Source of the DNA: Shewanella nanhaiensis
Lineage (GTDB): Bacteria; Pseudomonadota; Gammaproteobacteria; Enterobacterales; Shewanellaceae
DNA length: 64,000 nucleotides
Assembly: GCF_019457885.1 (NCBI RefSeq)
Contig: NZ_JAHZST010000003.1
Coordinates: 186,001 to 250,000 of the forward strand
Direction: 5' to 3'
Shown here: piece after piece, positions 45,052-54,551 of the stretch
Numbering within the stretch: the stretch's first letter is position 1
Layout of the letters: every line of letters starts with the position of its first letter
Made by a program: the position numbers and the translations under genes
The notes under the pieces: model-generated
The model's input: the letters and a program-made list of their open reading frames with translations, nothing else
Told to the model about the DNA's origin: nothing
Database searches by the model: none

Positions 45052-45228
45052 ACAGTGCCTTTACTTGTTACTTAACAAAGGCCCCGATTATTCTAAGATA
45101 GAATCTATCAGAGTCATTGATTTAGTGTCAATAAAAACTTAGATGGGTTTATTATCTATACGAAGTGTTCAAGACCAATCACCTACATCTGGCATTTTCG
45201 CCCGACTTCGAAGAGATAAACAAACAAG

Positions 45229-45319
45229 TGTGAATGCGGCTGCGACCTTCCGTGACAGGGATGTCACGGTAGAGCCCACAGGGATTGTGCTTGCGGCGTG
45301 TCGCAGAAGCATTTACACA
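45229..45319 (-). repeat. Third copy of palindromic repeat core, inverted
   Basis: Reverse complement aligns with the cores at 36533 and 36881 (shared GCCGCAAGCACAATCCCTGT and GGGCTCTACC). The internal hairpin has different bases but still pairs perfectly: CCGTGAC-AGGGAT-GTCACGG at 45250-45269. Confidence 0.8.
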
Positions 45320-45420
45320 TAAGCCTGCTGCCAAGCAATTAATTGGATTGAAGCCATGCAATCCAGCAGGCCAACCAAACACCAATCCAGCCCAATGAAC
45401 CCAACCAAAAAGATATTTGA

Positions 45421-45464
45421 AACTTGTTATCCGACAAGTCCATGTTCTTGTTATTAGACAAGTT
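45421..45464. repeat. Tandem small palindromes
   Basis: ACTTGTTATCCGACAAGT and TCTTGTTATTAGACAAGT follow each other at a 24-base period; each has complementary ends (ACTTGT/ACAAGT). They lie directly after the stop codon of the FliB-like gene. Meaning unknown; a binding site or a small repeat. Confidence 0.4.
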
Positions 45465-46649
45465 CTAAGAGCCTGTTTTCAAAAGGCTTATAATCCCTGC
45501 AATATTAGAGAAATTAAACTTCTCCATCATGGCTGTCGCCCCTTTAACAAAGGTCGATTTATGCTGGCGTACCACATGGTATACCTGAAAACATAAGATC
45601 ACGTCACTCTCTGACAGGCCATTATTTTTATGGGCTATTACAGCTAAATAGCAGCGTAGCATAAAGCAATCGAGTACCAACAACCTAAAGGCTGACTGGG
45701 GCGCTTCACCTAAGGTGATAGGGAAGTATTCATGGTAGATGTAGTAGAGGATATAGCGCTTAAAGATATCGCCATGCTCCTCCAGTGCGGGAGATGCAAT
45801 GGTATTCCACACGTGGTTAATCTTGTCGACATCGACAGTTCTATCATCATTTAATAGGGTACTGATCGCATCATTGACCGTTTTAAATCGGACACCATCA
45901 CGCCTTGGGTGCTCGTCGATAAACATGCCGTGAATACTTGCAAACGCTTGAACTTGGTGCTCATCGGCGTAAGCCAGAGTTTGATACTGCTCCTGCAACA
46001 TCCCCTTTTCCGCCATCTGAGTTAGCTGATCAAGACGAATATCAAGCTGCTCAGCACCCACCTCGTTGGCCCACACCTTATCGGCGGTATTAACTAAAAA
46101 GCCGATAGCGAGTAGCGCCTCTTGCCAGTTAAGCTTTTCATTGAGTAGCAGATCTATGCTGTTATCGTAGGTTTTCGCCACCCAAAGTGGGCTTGACTCT
46201 GACATGATATTAGCGCCGCTCTCTTTGCGCTCAAAGATAAAAGCATCTGGGCTGAAGAGGATTAATCTCGCCGCTTCTGGGCATGACAATGAGAGAGAAC
46301 GATACTTATCCCCCTCTCTTACTAAGCTGGTTCTAGGGTAGGTTTTACAGGTTTCGCTAAGAGTTTGCTCCCCCGCTAAAGCGTGAATTTTACAGAGCCG
46401 ATTGCTATCTAAAAAGGGGCATGCACCTTCGGAGTCTGAGCGAATAATGGCCCACTGCTCATCACTCTTCTTAATCTTTTTCATGGCAGTTTTAGCCAAA
46501 GGCTTTAACTCACGATGAGCCATGGTCTTCTTATAACTCTGCTTATCGATATAGATATTCCAACCGATACAGCAGCTGTCTTCGCAGTCCGGACCTATAC
46601 AGCTAAAATCACTAACATATTTAGGGGTAACAATTCCGCTATCCATCAT
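45465..46649 (-). CDS. fliB: FliB-like lysine N-methylase
   Basis: 394 residues from the ATG at 46649; a start nine codons upstream is possible, but the family usually begins close to the I-V-x-P-x-Y motif. The cysteine-rich N-terminus (FSCIGPDCEDSCCIGWNIYID), then ACPFLDSNRLCKIHALAGE and LSETCKTYPR, identify the YkgJ/FliB group, which holds an iron-sulfur cluster. In Salmonella FliB methylates flagellin lysines. No flagellin or flagellar gene is in this window, so the substrate is uncertain. It sits at the edge of the accessory region. Confidence 0.82.
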   Translation of the reverse strand: MMDSGIVTPKYVSDFSCIGPDCEDSCCIGWNIYIDKQSYKKTMAHRELKPLAKTAMKKIKKSDEQWAIIRSDSEGACPFLDSNRLCKIHALAGEQTLSETCKTYPRTSLVREGDKYRSLSLSCPEAARLILFSPDAFIFERKESGANIMSESSPLWVAKTYDNSIDLLLNEKLNWQEALLAIGFLVNTADKVWANEVGAEQLDIRLDQLTQMAEKGMLQEQYQTLAYADEHQVQAFASIHGMFIDEHPRRDGVRFKTVNDAISTLLNDDRTVDVDKINHVWNTIASPALEEHGDIFKRYILYYIYHEYFPITLGEAPQSAFRLLVLDCFMLRCYLAVIAHKNNGLSESDVILCFQVYHVVRQHKSTFVKGATAMMEKFNFSNIAGIISLLKTGS

Positions 46650-46765
46650 TTTTCCAAAACCATGAAATATAAACATAAGATAGCAAGCTCAACACGTTAT
46701 ACCAATAAATATCAGTAAAGTGTTCTACTTAGGCCTGTTTAGCAGACCCATTTAGTGCATAGGTT

Positions 46766-48496
46766 TTATGTTGTGGCCTCAGAGGGAAGTCGTATCCCCA
46801 CTTTAGTCACCTCGCCCTGCTCCAGCTCACAGATGATCCAATGCAGAGATTGCCACTCAAATTGATCCCCCAACACATGCTCGCCAACCAAGTGCTCATT
46901 GATGAGCTCACCCACCGACATCTTGGCCAGCTTCTCATCCAGTTTCAGCCCATACATAGGCGCAAGGGTCGACAGCTCAATGTCGACGCTAAGGAAGAAA
47001 TCCCCAAAGAATCGAGGTAAGGCCTTTGTCACTGGCGGCTCACTAAATAGGGTGCCTAATGCATCGAGATCATCCTCATGACCGAGCACACAGAGTATAT
47101 CTCCGGTGCTTAATATGGTGCTTCCTGATGGATGCAGCATCTCATTACCACGATATAACGCGGCAATATGGGTTCCTTTGGGCATATTGAGCTTTCTTAA
47201 GGGCTCACCGACACACCATTTGTTTTCGCTGAGGTGATAAACAAACAGCTCCCACTCACTCTTAGGGTAGATCTCCAACCCAGCTCGCGAGATTGGACTA
47301 GGCACAGGAGGCAGATCGACCTTTGCCAACCTCGCCGCCCTGCCCAGTGAGCAACCTTGAACCAACAGAGAGACCAAGACCACAAAGAAGGCCACATTGA
47401 AATAGAGTTGGGCATTGGGCAAGCCTGCCATCATAGGGAATACAGCCAGAATGATCGGCACCGCCCCACGTAAACCGACCCAGGAGATAAACCAGCGATC
47501 TTTCGCACTAAAGCTCTTAAAGGGCAGCAGACTCAGCCACACTGAGATAGGTCTAGCAAACAAGATCATGCCAAAAGCCAGGGCCAATGCAGGAAGGGCC
47601 ACATCGGTTAACTCAGATGGTGTTAACAGCAAACCCAAAACCAGGAACATGCCGATTTGGCTCAACCAGGTCATGCCATCGAGCACATTTAAAATCGCAT
47701 GACGACCACGGGTGGCTCTGTTTCCTAAAAGCAGCCCCACAAGATAGACAGATAAGATCCCGCTGCCGCCCAAATAGTTGGATGTGGCAAATACTATCAA
47801 ACCACCACTCAGCGCTAAGATAGGGTACAAGCCATCGGCTAACTGAGTCCGATTGATAAGCTGCCATAACAGCCAGCCTCCTCCTGCTCCCATCAGCGCG
47901 CCAATACCAAACTGCTTGATAAAGCTTATGGCCATAAAGCTGACAGATAATCCGTCCCCCACGCTGGCCAATATGGCAATCAGGGTCACAGTGAGAAATA
48001 CCGCCATAGGATCGTTACTGCCAGACTCAATCTCAAGCGTCGCGCCAACACGTTCGTTTAAACGCTTACCTTTTAACAGGGAGAAAACCGCTGCGGCGTC
48101 GGTCGAACCAACAATAGCGCCAATTAGAAGACCTTGAAGTAGATTCAAGTCGAACAGCCAAGCGGCCATTAAGCCGGTCAAACCTGTTGTAATTGCCACC
48201 CCAAAGGTAGCAAGAGAGAGTGCTGGCCAAAGCGCCACACGAAAACTGGATACTCGAGTACGCATACCACCGTCGAGCAAAATAACCGCTAAAGCTAAAT
48301 TACTGACCAGATATGCGACGGAGTAATCATTGAAGTGAATGCCACCGGGGCCATCTTCCCCCGCAAGAATACCCACACCAAGAAACACCAATAGAATAGG
48401 GATACCGATCCGTGATGAAACTGCACTTAACAGTACACTCACCGCAATTAAGAATGCGCCGATCAGAAAGAGATGGTTAATTGTTTCTGCATTCAT
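46766..48496 (-). CDS. nhaP2: K+/H+ antiporter NhaP2 (CvrA) type
   Basis: CPA1-family antiporter that exports K+ in exchange for H+. 576 residues from the ATG at 48496, chosen because GGGAG is seven bases upstream and it matches E. coli CvrA/NhaP2 (578); a longer frame begins at 48553. About 12 membrane helices with [16 protein letters not shown] and [13 protein letters not shown], the ion-binding region. The cytosolic part has a TrkA-C-like domain (about 400-480: [29 protein letters not shown]) and a C-terminal CorC-HlyC-like domain. Monocistronic. Confidence 0.93.
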   Translation of the reverse strand: MNAETINHLFLIGAFLIAVSVLLSAVSSRIGIPILLVFLGVGILAGEDGPGGIHFNDYSVAYLVSNLALAVILLDGGMRTRVSSFRVALWPALSLATFGVAITTGLTGLMAAWLFDLNLLQGLLIGAIVGSTDAAAVFSLLKGKRLNERVGATLEIESGSNDPMAVFLTVTLIAILASVGDGLSVSFMAISFIKQFGIGALMGAGGGWLLWQLINRTQLADGLYPILALSGGLIVFATSNYLGGSGILSVYLVGLLLGNRATRGRHAILNVLDGMTWLSQIGMFLVLGLLLTPSELTDVALPALALAFGMILFARPISVWLSLLPFKSFSAKDRWFISWVGLRGAVPIILAVFPMMAGLPNAQLYFNVAFFVVLVSLLVQGCSLGRAARLAKVDLPPVPSPISRAGLEIYPKSEWELFVYHLSENKWCVGEPLRKLNMPKGTHIAALYRGNEMLHPSGSTILSTGDILCVLGHEDDLDALGTLFSEPPVTKALPRFFGDFFLSVDIELSTLAPMYGLKLDEKLAKMSVGELINEHLVGEHVLGDQFEWQSLHWIICELEQGEVTKVGIRLPSEATT

Positions 48497-48844
48497 AATG
48501 AACTCCCTAAATCTGTTAATCCTCAGTGTCCAAAGCCTACTGGATACTCCCAAAATGCTTTGTGATACCGTGCAGCATTATACATTAATGCGCCCTCCTT
48601 GAGTGGATAACAAGATTAAACTTAGTCAATCTTGACAAAAACATGCAGACATAAACACAAGAGCAACCAATCAAAATAAAACATTAACAATCAAATAGTA
48701 AGTAAAGTAAAAAAGTCATTAACAGCTAGAGTTTTAAGATAAAAACTAATACTTAACTTAATTTTACGCAGCATTTAATGCAGTTTTATTACCAACTTCA
48801 TATTTATAACCTTGTCAGTCATATTGATATTCAAACCAATCAAT

Positions 48845-48857
48845 TGTCATTTAGACA
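48845..48857. promoter_or_regulatory. NorR-type binding site 1
   Basis: TGTCATTTAGACA, a dyad close to the GTCA-N3-TGAC core bound by NorR. First of three, about 160 bases before norB. Confidence 0.6.
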
Positions 48858-48862
48858 ACCAG

Positions 48863-48875
48863 TGTCATTTAGACA
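48863..48875. promoter_or_regulatory. NorR-type binding site 2
   Basis: TGTCATTTAGACA, identical to site 1, with its centre 18 bases further on. Confidence 0.6.
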
Positions 48876-48886
48876 ATAAAAACTAC

Positions 48887-48899
48887 AGTCATAATGACA
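48887..48899. promoter_or_regulatory. NorR-type binding site 3
   Basis: AGTCATAATGACA, the most symmetric of the three. NorR in E. coli also uses three enhancer sites upstream of its target operon. Confidence 0.65.
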
Positions 48900-48953
48900 C
48901 TTTTCAAGATCGCAAAAACACAACAAAACATTAAAGTTCAACAACTTAAAAAA

Positions 48954-48969
48954 TGGCACAATAAATGTA
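48954..48969 (+). promoter_or_regulatory. Sigma-54-type -24/-12 promoter of norB
   Basis: TGGCACAATAAATGTA matches the TGGCAC-N5-TTGCA consensus at the -24 element and partly at -12 (GT instead of GC). It lies 45 bases before the norB ATG and 55 bases after the last NorR-type site. Confidence 0.6.
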
Positions 48970-49013
48970 AATACTCATTATCACCAAAATAGAGAATAGG
49001 GCTAAGAGGTAAT

Positions 49014-51302
49014 ATGAGTAAGCAAAAATTAACCGCAATCGCACTCATTGTTGTGCTGATTGCATCCTTCACTGTACTTTTGAGTATAGGAAGTGAGATA
49101 TACCGTGAGAAACCTCCTATCCCCAATGCGTTCACAGGCACAAACGCAGAGGTTGTTTTTACCCAAGATGACATAGAGCAAGGTCAACTTGTTTGGCGCT
49201 CGATGGGAGGCCACCAGCTAGGTTCTATCTGGGGTCATGGAGCTTATGTCGCCCCCGACTGGACCGCAGACTGGCTGCATAAGGAAGCAGAGGCTTGGCT
49301 AGATATCACAGCAAATAACCGCTACCAGAAAAGCTTCTCATCGCTAAACAGTGAAACAAAAGCGGGCTTAGAGCAACTTCTTAGAGAGGATATGCGCCAT
49401 AACAGTGTGGTTGAAACCAGCGATGGCTACACCTCAATTAGCTTATCGCCAACCCGTATTCAAGCGATAAAACAGGTATCCGATCACTACTTGTCTCTTT
49501 TCGGCAGCGACCCTGAGCTTTCAAGTTTACGGGAACAGTATGCGATGAAAGAGGGAACGGTTCCCGAACTAAAACGCCGTAAGCAGCTTAATGCTTTTCT
49601 CTTTTGGGGAGCTTGGGCCGCAGTAACAGAGCGTCCAGATCAGAGCTATACCTACACCAACAACTGGCCCTACGATCCACAAATAGGCAACCTGCCCACC
49701 TCAGATAATATTGTCTGGTCTATTTTAAGCATCATAACCTTAATTGCTGGTATCGGCGCCCTTGTCTGGCATCACGCTAGTGGCAAGCATGAGCCTCTGC
49801 CAACTCCAGCAGAGCAAGACCCGCTCTTTTTTAACAAACCAACTCCTTCACAAAAAGCGGTGGGAAAATACTTTGTCACCGCAATAGGGCTGTTTTTACT
49901 TCAGATAGTCTTAGGCGGGATCACGGCTCACTATGCCGTAGAGGGGCAAGAGTTCTATGGATTTCCTCTGGCCGAAATCCTCCCCTACTCAGTCACACGA
50001 ACTTGGCATACCCAGCTCGCCGTTTTCTGGATAGCCACAGCTTGGCTCGGCACTGGGCTCTATATCGCCCCTGCGCTCTCAGGCCATGAACCTAAATTTC
50101 AACGTTTAGGAGTTAATATCCTCTGGCTAGCACTCCTTGTTGTGGTGCTAGGCTCAATGGCAGGTGAGTGGATAGGTGTTCAGCAGTATTTCAGTCTGGA
50201 TATGAATTTCCTATTTGGTCATCAAGGCTATGAGTATATTGACCTAGGTCGTGTCTGGCAGATCATGCTCTTAGCTGGGCTGCTTATCTGGCTGGCCCTT
50301 GTTACTGCCGCTATGCAACCCGCCCTGAAAACAGAGGGGGAGATGCGTCCAGTGATCTGGGTACTCTACGCCTCATGTGTCGCTATTGGCCTCTTTTATG
50401 GAGCAGGCCTGTTTATGGGCAAGCATACTAACTTAGCCATTGCCGAGTACTGGCGTTGGTGGGTGGTGCATCTGTGGGTTGAGGGCTTCTTCGAAACCTT
50501 TGCCACCTCAGTTATCGCCCTGATGTTGGTCCGCCTCGGCCTTATCCGCACCCGCAGTGCTAATGCCGCCGTCCTGTTTGCGACAGTTATCTTCCTCACA
50601 GGTGGTTTAATTGGCACCCTGCATCACCTCTACTTCACCGGTACACCAACCTCTGTCATCGCTTGGGGTGCCATATTCTCAGCGCTAGAAGTGGTACCGC
50701 TGGCCATTATCGGTTTCGAAGCGGTGGAGAGTTATCGCCTTCGTCAAGCTGCGCCTTGGATGAGTCGCTACAAGTGGGCCATTATGTTCTTTGTGGCCAC
50801 CGCGTTCTGGAACTTAGTGGGCGCAGGGATCTTAGGTTTCCTCATTAACCCACCTATTGCCCTCTACTTTATCCAAGGGCTCAACACCACAGCCACCCAC
50901 GCCCACGGTGCCTTTATGGGAGTCTATGGCATGTTAGGTATCGGGCTGATGCTCTTCTGCTTAAGAGGGCTATGCGGTCAGATGCAGTGGAACGAGAAGT
51001 TGCTTAAAGGCGCGTTCTGGACACTAAATATTGGACTTGCAGCCATGATAGTGATGTCGCTACTGCCAGTTGGCATAGTGCAGTTCTTCGCAGTGCTAGA
51101 GCATGGCTATTGGTTTGCTCGCTCGCCCGAGGTGATCCACAGCCCACTGGTTGAGACGCTAGTCTGGATGCGTATGTTTGGTGACATACTGTTCGGTATC
51201 GGCGGCATGCTGCTCGGCTACTTCCTATTCGACATCATCAAGAAAGCGCTAGGTAAGCGCAAGCTGGCCCAAAATCCCGAGGGGTTATCGGCCAACCTTT
51301 AA
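49014..51302 (+). CDS. norB: Quinol-dependent nitric oxide reductase (qNOR)
   Basis: Reduces two NO to N2O using quinol, in the inner membrane, for NO detoxification or denitrification. 762 residues, the long single-subunit form: N-terminal extension with a first helix (about 8-28) and a periplasmic part, then 12-13 helices of the haem-copper oxidase type. Metal-binding His occur in TRTWHTQLAVFW, VVHLWVEGFFETF (with the FeB Glu), GTLHHLYFTGTPT and HAHGAFMGVYG. Followed by norR on the same strand. Preceded by a sigma-54-type promoter and NorR-type sites, so induced by NO. Confidence 0.96.
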   Translation: MSKQKLTAIALIVVLIASFTVLLSIGSEIYREKPPIPNAFTGTNAEVVFTQDDIEQGQLVWRSMGGHQLGSIWGHGAYVAPDWTADWLHKEAEAWLDITANNRYQKSFSSLNSETKAGLEQLLREDMRHNSVVETSDGYTSISLSPTRIQAIKQVSDHYLSLFGSDPELSSLREQYAMKEGTVPELKRRKQLNAFLFWGAWAAVTERPDQSYTYTNNWPYDPQIGNLPTSDNIVWSILSIITLIAGIGALVWHHASGKHEPLPTPAEQDPLFFNKPTPSQKAVGKYFVTAIGLFLLQIVLGGITAHYAVEGQEFYGFPLAEILPYSVTRTWHTQLAVFWIATAWLGTGLYIAPALSGHEPKFQRLGVNILWLALLVVVLGSMAGEWIGVQQYFSLDMNFLFGHQGYEYIDLGRVWQIMLLAGLLIWLALVTAAMQPALKTEGEMRPVIWVLYASCVAIGLFYGAGLFMGKHTNLAIAEYWRWWVVHLWVEGFFETFATSVIALMLVRLGLIRTRSANAAVLFATVIFLTGGLIGTLHHLYFTGTPTSVIAWGAIFSALEVVPLAIIGFEAVESYRLRQAAPWMSRYKWAIMFFVATAFWNLVGAGILGFLINPPIALYFIQGLNTTATHAHGAFMGVYGMLGIGLMLFCLRGLCGQMQWNEKLLKGAFWTLNIGLAAMIVMSLLPVGIVQFFAVLEHGYWFARSPEVIHSPLVETLVWMRMFGDILFGIGGMLLGYFLFDIIKKALGKRKLAQNPEGLSANL

Positions 51303-51310
51303 CACCACTC

Positions 51311-51342
51311 GCTGCTTAAGGGGCTAAAACTCCTTAAGCAGC
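51311..51342 (+). terminator. Stem-loop after norB
   Basis: GCTGCTTAAGG / CCTTAAGCAGC perfect 11-base stem with a ten-base loop, nine bases after the norB stop. No U-tract follows, so it may be a weak terminator or an mRNA stabiliser before norR. Confidence 0.5.
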
Positions 51343-51396
51343 TACAACTAAGAATCCTGCATCCGATTAAACCTTGTCAAAACTCACCACAATGAT

Positions 51397-51409
51397 TGTC
51401 AAAATGACA
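51397..51409. promoter_or_regulatory. NorR-type site upstream of norR
   Basis: TGTCAAAATGACA, similar to the three sites before norB. It lies 48 bases before the norR ATG and suggests autoregulation. Confidence 0.55.
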
Positions 51410-51456
51410 TACTATGCCTATGGTCATATTCAAACCAATCAGTTGGAGAGCAGACA

Positions 51457-53034
51457 ATGAAAGCCCAGGGATCTAAGATGGCATTGAGTCAGTCAGAGTT
51501 AACTCGCATCGCGCTAGATATCACCTCAGGCTTATCAAACCGAGATCGTTTCTCTCGTCTGCTCGATATTATTAGGCAAAACCTTAACTGCGATGCAGCC
51601 GCCCTACTCGCCTTTCAGGGTCAGCAATTTACCCCGCTTGCCATCGATGGACTCAATGAAGATGTATTAGGCAGGCGATTCTTAGTCGAGGAGCATCCAA
51701 GACTCGAAGCGATCGCCAGAGCTGGGGATATTGTGAGATTTCCAGCGGATAGTGAGCTACCCGATCCCTATGATGGTTTAATTCCAAATCAAGGAGATGA
51801 GCTCAAAGTACACGCTTGTATCGGTCTCCCCCTATATGCCAATGAGCGACTGATTGGGGCCATCACCATCGACGGGTTCGATCCTCAGCTGTTTGACCGT
51901 TTCACCAATAGCGAACTGCGTAACCTAAGCGCAATCGCCTCAGTCTCACTCAATAACGCCTTGATGATAGATAAGCTAGAGAAGCTAGCGCTGGAGTCAC
52001 AAAACTCAGACAGTGTCATAAATGTCAGCATGACAGACAATGTAGAGATGATAGGCCAGTCAGCCAATATGCAGGCTCTCACCCATGAGATTAATGTCGT
52101 CGCATCTACCGATCTCAATGTGCTCATCCTAGGTGAAACAGGGACAGGAAAGGAGCTGGTCGCTAAAGCCGTTCACTTAGGTTCTGAGCGTAAAAAGTCA
52201 CCCCTTGTCTACCTAAATTGCGCAGCACTGCCTGAGTCAATTGCCGAAAGCGAACTCTTCGGCCATGTCAAAGGGGCATTCACAGGTGCCATCAGCCATC
52301 GCAGCGGTAAATTCGAGCTGGCAGATAAGGGCACACTGTTTCTCGATGAGATAGGCGAGCTGCCACTTAATCTACAAGCAAAATTGCTGAGGGTACTTCA
52401 ATATGGCGATCTGCAAAAAATTGGCGACGATCGCAGCCGTAAGGTCGATGTCAGAATTATCGCCGCAACCAACAAGGATCTAAAACAGGAGATCTTAGCT
52501 GGGCGATTTCGCGCAGATCTCTACCACCGACTCAGCGTGTTTCCTCTTCTGGTACCAGCGCTACGTGACAGAGACGAGGATATCTCTCTTTTGAGTGGTT
52601 ATTTTGTCGAGCGTTGTAGACAAAAACTGGGGATAACAAACTTAACCTTAACCCCCGCCAGCCTGCACTTGCTTAAGCAGTACCAATGGCCGGGAAATGT
52701 TCGCGAGTTAGAGCATGCGCTACACCGCGCCGCCGTTTTAGCCAAGGCGCAAGCCAGCGATGGCCTAACTAAGATCCACCCACAACATTTTGATATTATT
52801 GAATCACATTCATCACCTCAGCCCCTTAGCTTACCCTCTAAAAACAGCAAATTTAGCCAAGCGACAGTAGATGAATCCACTAGCTTAAAGAGTGCCACCG
52901 ATGAGTTTCAAGCCAACTTTATTCTGCATACTTTAAGCGAGCACAATGGGCAGTGGGCGGCAACGGCTCGTGCACTGAAACTGGATCCTGGCAACCTACA
53001 CAGGCTAGCAAAACGACTGGAGATAAAGAGGTAA
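51457..53034 (+). CDS. norR: NO-responsive sigma-54 activator NorR
   Basis: 525 residues. N-terminal GAF domain (about 20-170) that holds the NO-sensing non-haem iron, with the family stretch [18 protein letters not shown] and [10 protein letters not shown]. Central AAA+ domain: Walker A GETGTGKE (226-233), GAFTGA loop contacting sigma-54 (273-278), Walker [12 protein letters not shown]-terminal Fis-type helix-turn-helix ([21 protein letters not shown]). Activates norB through the NorR-type sites at 48845-48899. The start MKAQGSK at 51457 has GGAG 12 bases upstream; Met8 is an alternative. Confidence 0.95.
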   Translation: MKAQGSKMALSQSELTRIALDITSGLSNRDRFSRLLDIIRQNLNCDAAALLAFQGQQFTPLAIDGLNEDVLGRRFLVEEHPRLEAIARAGDIVRFPADSELPDPYDGLIPNQGDELKVHACIGLPLYANERLIGAITIDGFDPQLFDRFTNSELRNLSAIASVSLNNALMIDKLEKLALESQNSDSVINVSMTDNVEMIGQSANMQALTHEINVVASTDLNVLILGETGTGKELVAKAVHLGSERKKSPLVYLNCAALPESIAESELFGHVKGAFTGAISHRSGKFELADKGTLFLDEIGELPLNLQAKLLRVLQYGDLQKIGDDRSRKVDVRIIAATNKDLKQEILAGRFRADLYHRLSVFPLLVPALRDRDEDISLLSGYFVERCRQKLGITNLTLTPASLHLLKQYQWPGNVRELEHALHRAAVLAKAQASDGLTKIHPQHFDIIESHSSPQPLSLPSKNSKFSQATVDESTSLKSATDEFQANFILHTLSEHNGQWAATARALKLDPGNLHRLAKRLEIKR

Positions 53035-53099
53035 GTACGGGGCAACACAAGCAATTACATTAAATATCTGGTACTTATTTCGGTAAAGCTGATATAAAT

Positions 53100-54551
53100 A
53101 TGGATAAACTATGGCGATGGAGTTCTCCCCTGAACAAGTACCTCCTATTTGGCTTAACTGCACTGCTCTCCAACCAGAGCCATGGACACGAGTTAGCGCA
53201 GATGGCAGCTCCTCTTTATTCCCTAGAGCAGAGTATCTCCTATCGAGAACTGGATAATGGTCTCCAGCTTAGGCTACTGCCTATCCCGTCGAGTCGCAGT
53301 GTCTCTATTGCCACCCAATTTAGTGTCGGCTCCAGAGATGAGATAGCTGGACAAACAGGCTACGCCCATCTGTTTGAACATATGCTCTTTAAGGGCAGTG
53401 AAAATGCCCCCGGCGACAGTTATGCTCAGACAATGAGCGCCCTGAGCGGACAATTTAACGCCTCAACCTTCTTCGACTTCACCAACTACTATCTCACCCT
53501 TCCATCGGAAGCATTGGAGCTTGCTCTTTGGCTCGAAGCCGACCGTTTTATTCGCCCAAGCCTGACCCCTGAAACCGTTAAAAATCAGCAGGCAACAGTT
53601 TTAGAGGAGATGGCCACCACCATAGACAATCAAGCTTATGTGCGTGATGCTATGGAGTTTTTACTGACACTGGCTGAGGGAACACCTTATGGTCACTCAG
53701 TTATCGGCAGTAGAGAGGATGTAAGCAAGGCAAAGGTCAAGCAGCTCACTCTTTTCCATCAGCGTCATTATCGCCCCGATGCCGCACAGATCAGCATAGT
53801 CGGCGGTTACCCACAGGAGACGAATAGTTGGATAGACAGTGCATTTGGGCAGTGGCAACCAGCCTCCCTCTCTCCAGAGAAAAAAGCGGCTGGCTCACGA
53901 GCCGCAATAAAACTTAAAAACCAGTATGTTCACGGTGAGATCATCGACAATCGTGGCCCTTGGCCCGCCCTTTTACTCGCCTGGCACACTGTAGGACAAC
54001 AAGATAAAGACGCTGAAGCTGTTACACTACTGGAAGCTTACCTATTTCAAAATCGCGCCAGCTTAATTAAACAAAGTGGCCTAACAGATCCCGAGCAACT
54101 CCTTAGCTACTCAATTCCGCTCTCCATGGAACTAATGGGGGTGAGCAACCTAGTGGTGGTACCCAGAGCCAGAGCCTCGCTCGATCAACTGACAAAAAAT
54201 GTGGAGCAGATGATCAATGATATTGCCGAACATGGCGTAGATAGCGTATCTCTCCAACAGCTAAAAGCCAACTGGCTTAATCAAAAGCTTCGGCTACTCG
54301 ATCAACCATCTAGACTCGCCCGGCATCTTTCTGCCACCCAAGCAAGGGATAAACTGGTTCCATTAACTGGCCCTTGGGAGCGAATTAATGCCGTCACGAA
54401 TGAGCAGATACAAGCAGCGGCAAACACATACTTTAACCAAGGTTTCGTCAGACTCGATCTTCTGCCTCCTTGGTATATAAGATGGACAAAAGCGCTGCTT
54501 GAGTTTTTACCAGAAAGCGTCAGTGACAGTCTTGAGGAGAGTGTTTTATGA
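53100..54551 (+). CDS. M16 zinc peptidase, catalytic partner
   Basis: 483 residues. N-terminal signal-like segment (about 10-30). The inverted zinc motif HxxEH is intact at His90-Glu93-His94 in HLFEHMLFKG, with the distal Glu near 172 in TVLEEMA, so it should be active. Fold halves recognisable from SGQFNASTFFDFTNYY and RHYRPDAAQISIVGG. It probably pairs with the next gene product to form the closed peptidase chamber, degrading peptides in the periplasm. Its stop overlaps the next start by four bases. Confidence 0.92.
   Translation: MDKLWRWSSPLNKYLLFGLTALLSNQSHGHELAQMAAPLYSLEQSISYRELDNGLQLRLLPIPSSRSVSIATQFSVGSRDEIAGQTGYAHLFEHMLFKGSENAPGDSYAQTMSALSGQFNASTFFDFTNYYLTLPSEALELALWLEADRFIRPSLTPETVKNQQATVLEEMATTIDNQAYVRDAMEFLLTLAEGTPYGHSVIGSREDVSKAKVKQLTLFHQRHYRPDAAQISIVGGYPQETNSWIDSAFGQWQPASLSPEKKAAGSRAAIKLKNQYVHGEIIDNRGPWPALLLAWHTVGQQDKDAEAVTLLEAYLFQNRASLIKQSGLTDPEQLLSYSIPLSMELMGVSNLVVVPRARASLDQLTKNVEQMINDIAEHGVDSVSLQQLKANWLNQKLRLLDQPSRLARHLSATQARDKLVPLTGPWERINAVTNEQIQAAANTYFNQGFVRLDLLPPWYIRWTKALLEFLPESVSDSLEESVL

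Larger units (their letters stand above)
44268..45464. other. Repeat-rich intergenic stretch upstream of hydrolase-STAND gene
   Basis: About 1.2 kb. It contains the hydrolase-STAND promoter region (44268-44470), a foldback element (44475-44670), a possible 46-codon gene with an upstream inverted repeat (44829-45051), the inverted palindromic repeat (45229-45319) and tandem small palindromes (45421-45464). No larger gene is supported. Confidence 0.6.
48497..49013. other. Divergent regulatory region, nhaP2 / norB
   Basis: Over 500 bases, strongly AT-rich. Contains three NorR-type sites, a sigma-54-type promoter, and the motif ATTCAAACCAATCA (48829-48842), which recurs upstream of norR (51428-51441). 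The nhaP2 promoter should lie within 48500-48700. Confidence 0.6.

Noticed and set aside
45179-45385. 68-codon minus-strand frame in the inverted repeat copy.
   Set aside because: Same repeat-derived peptide as above.
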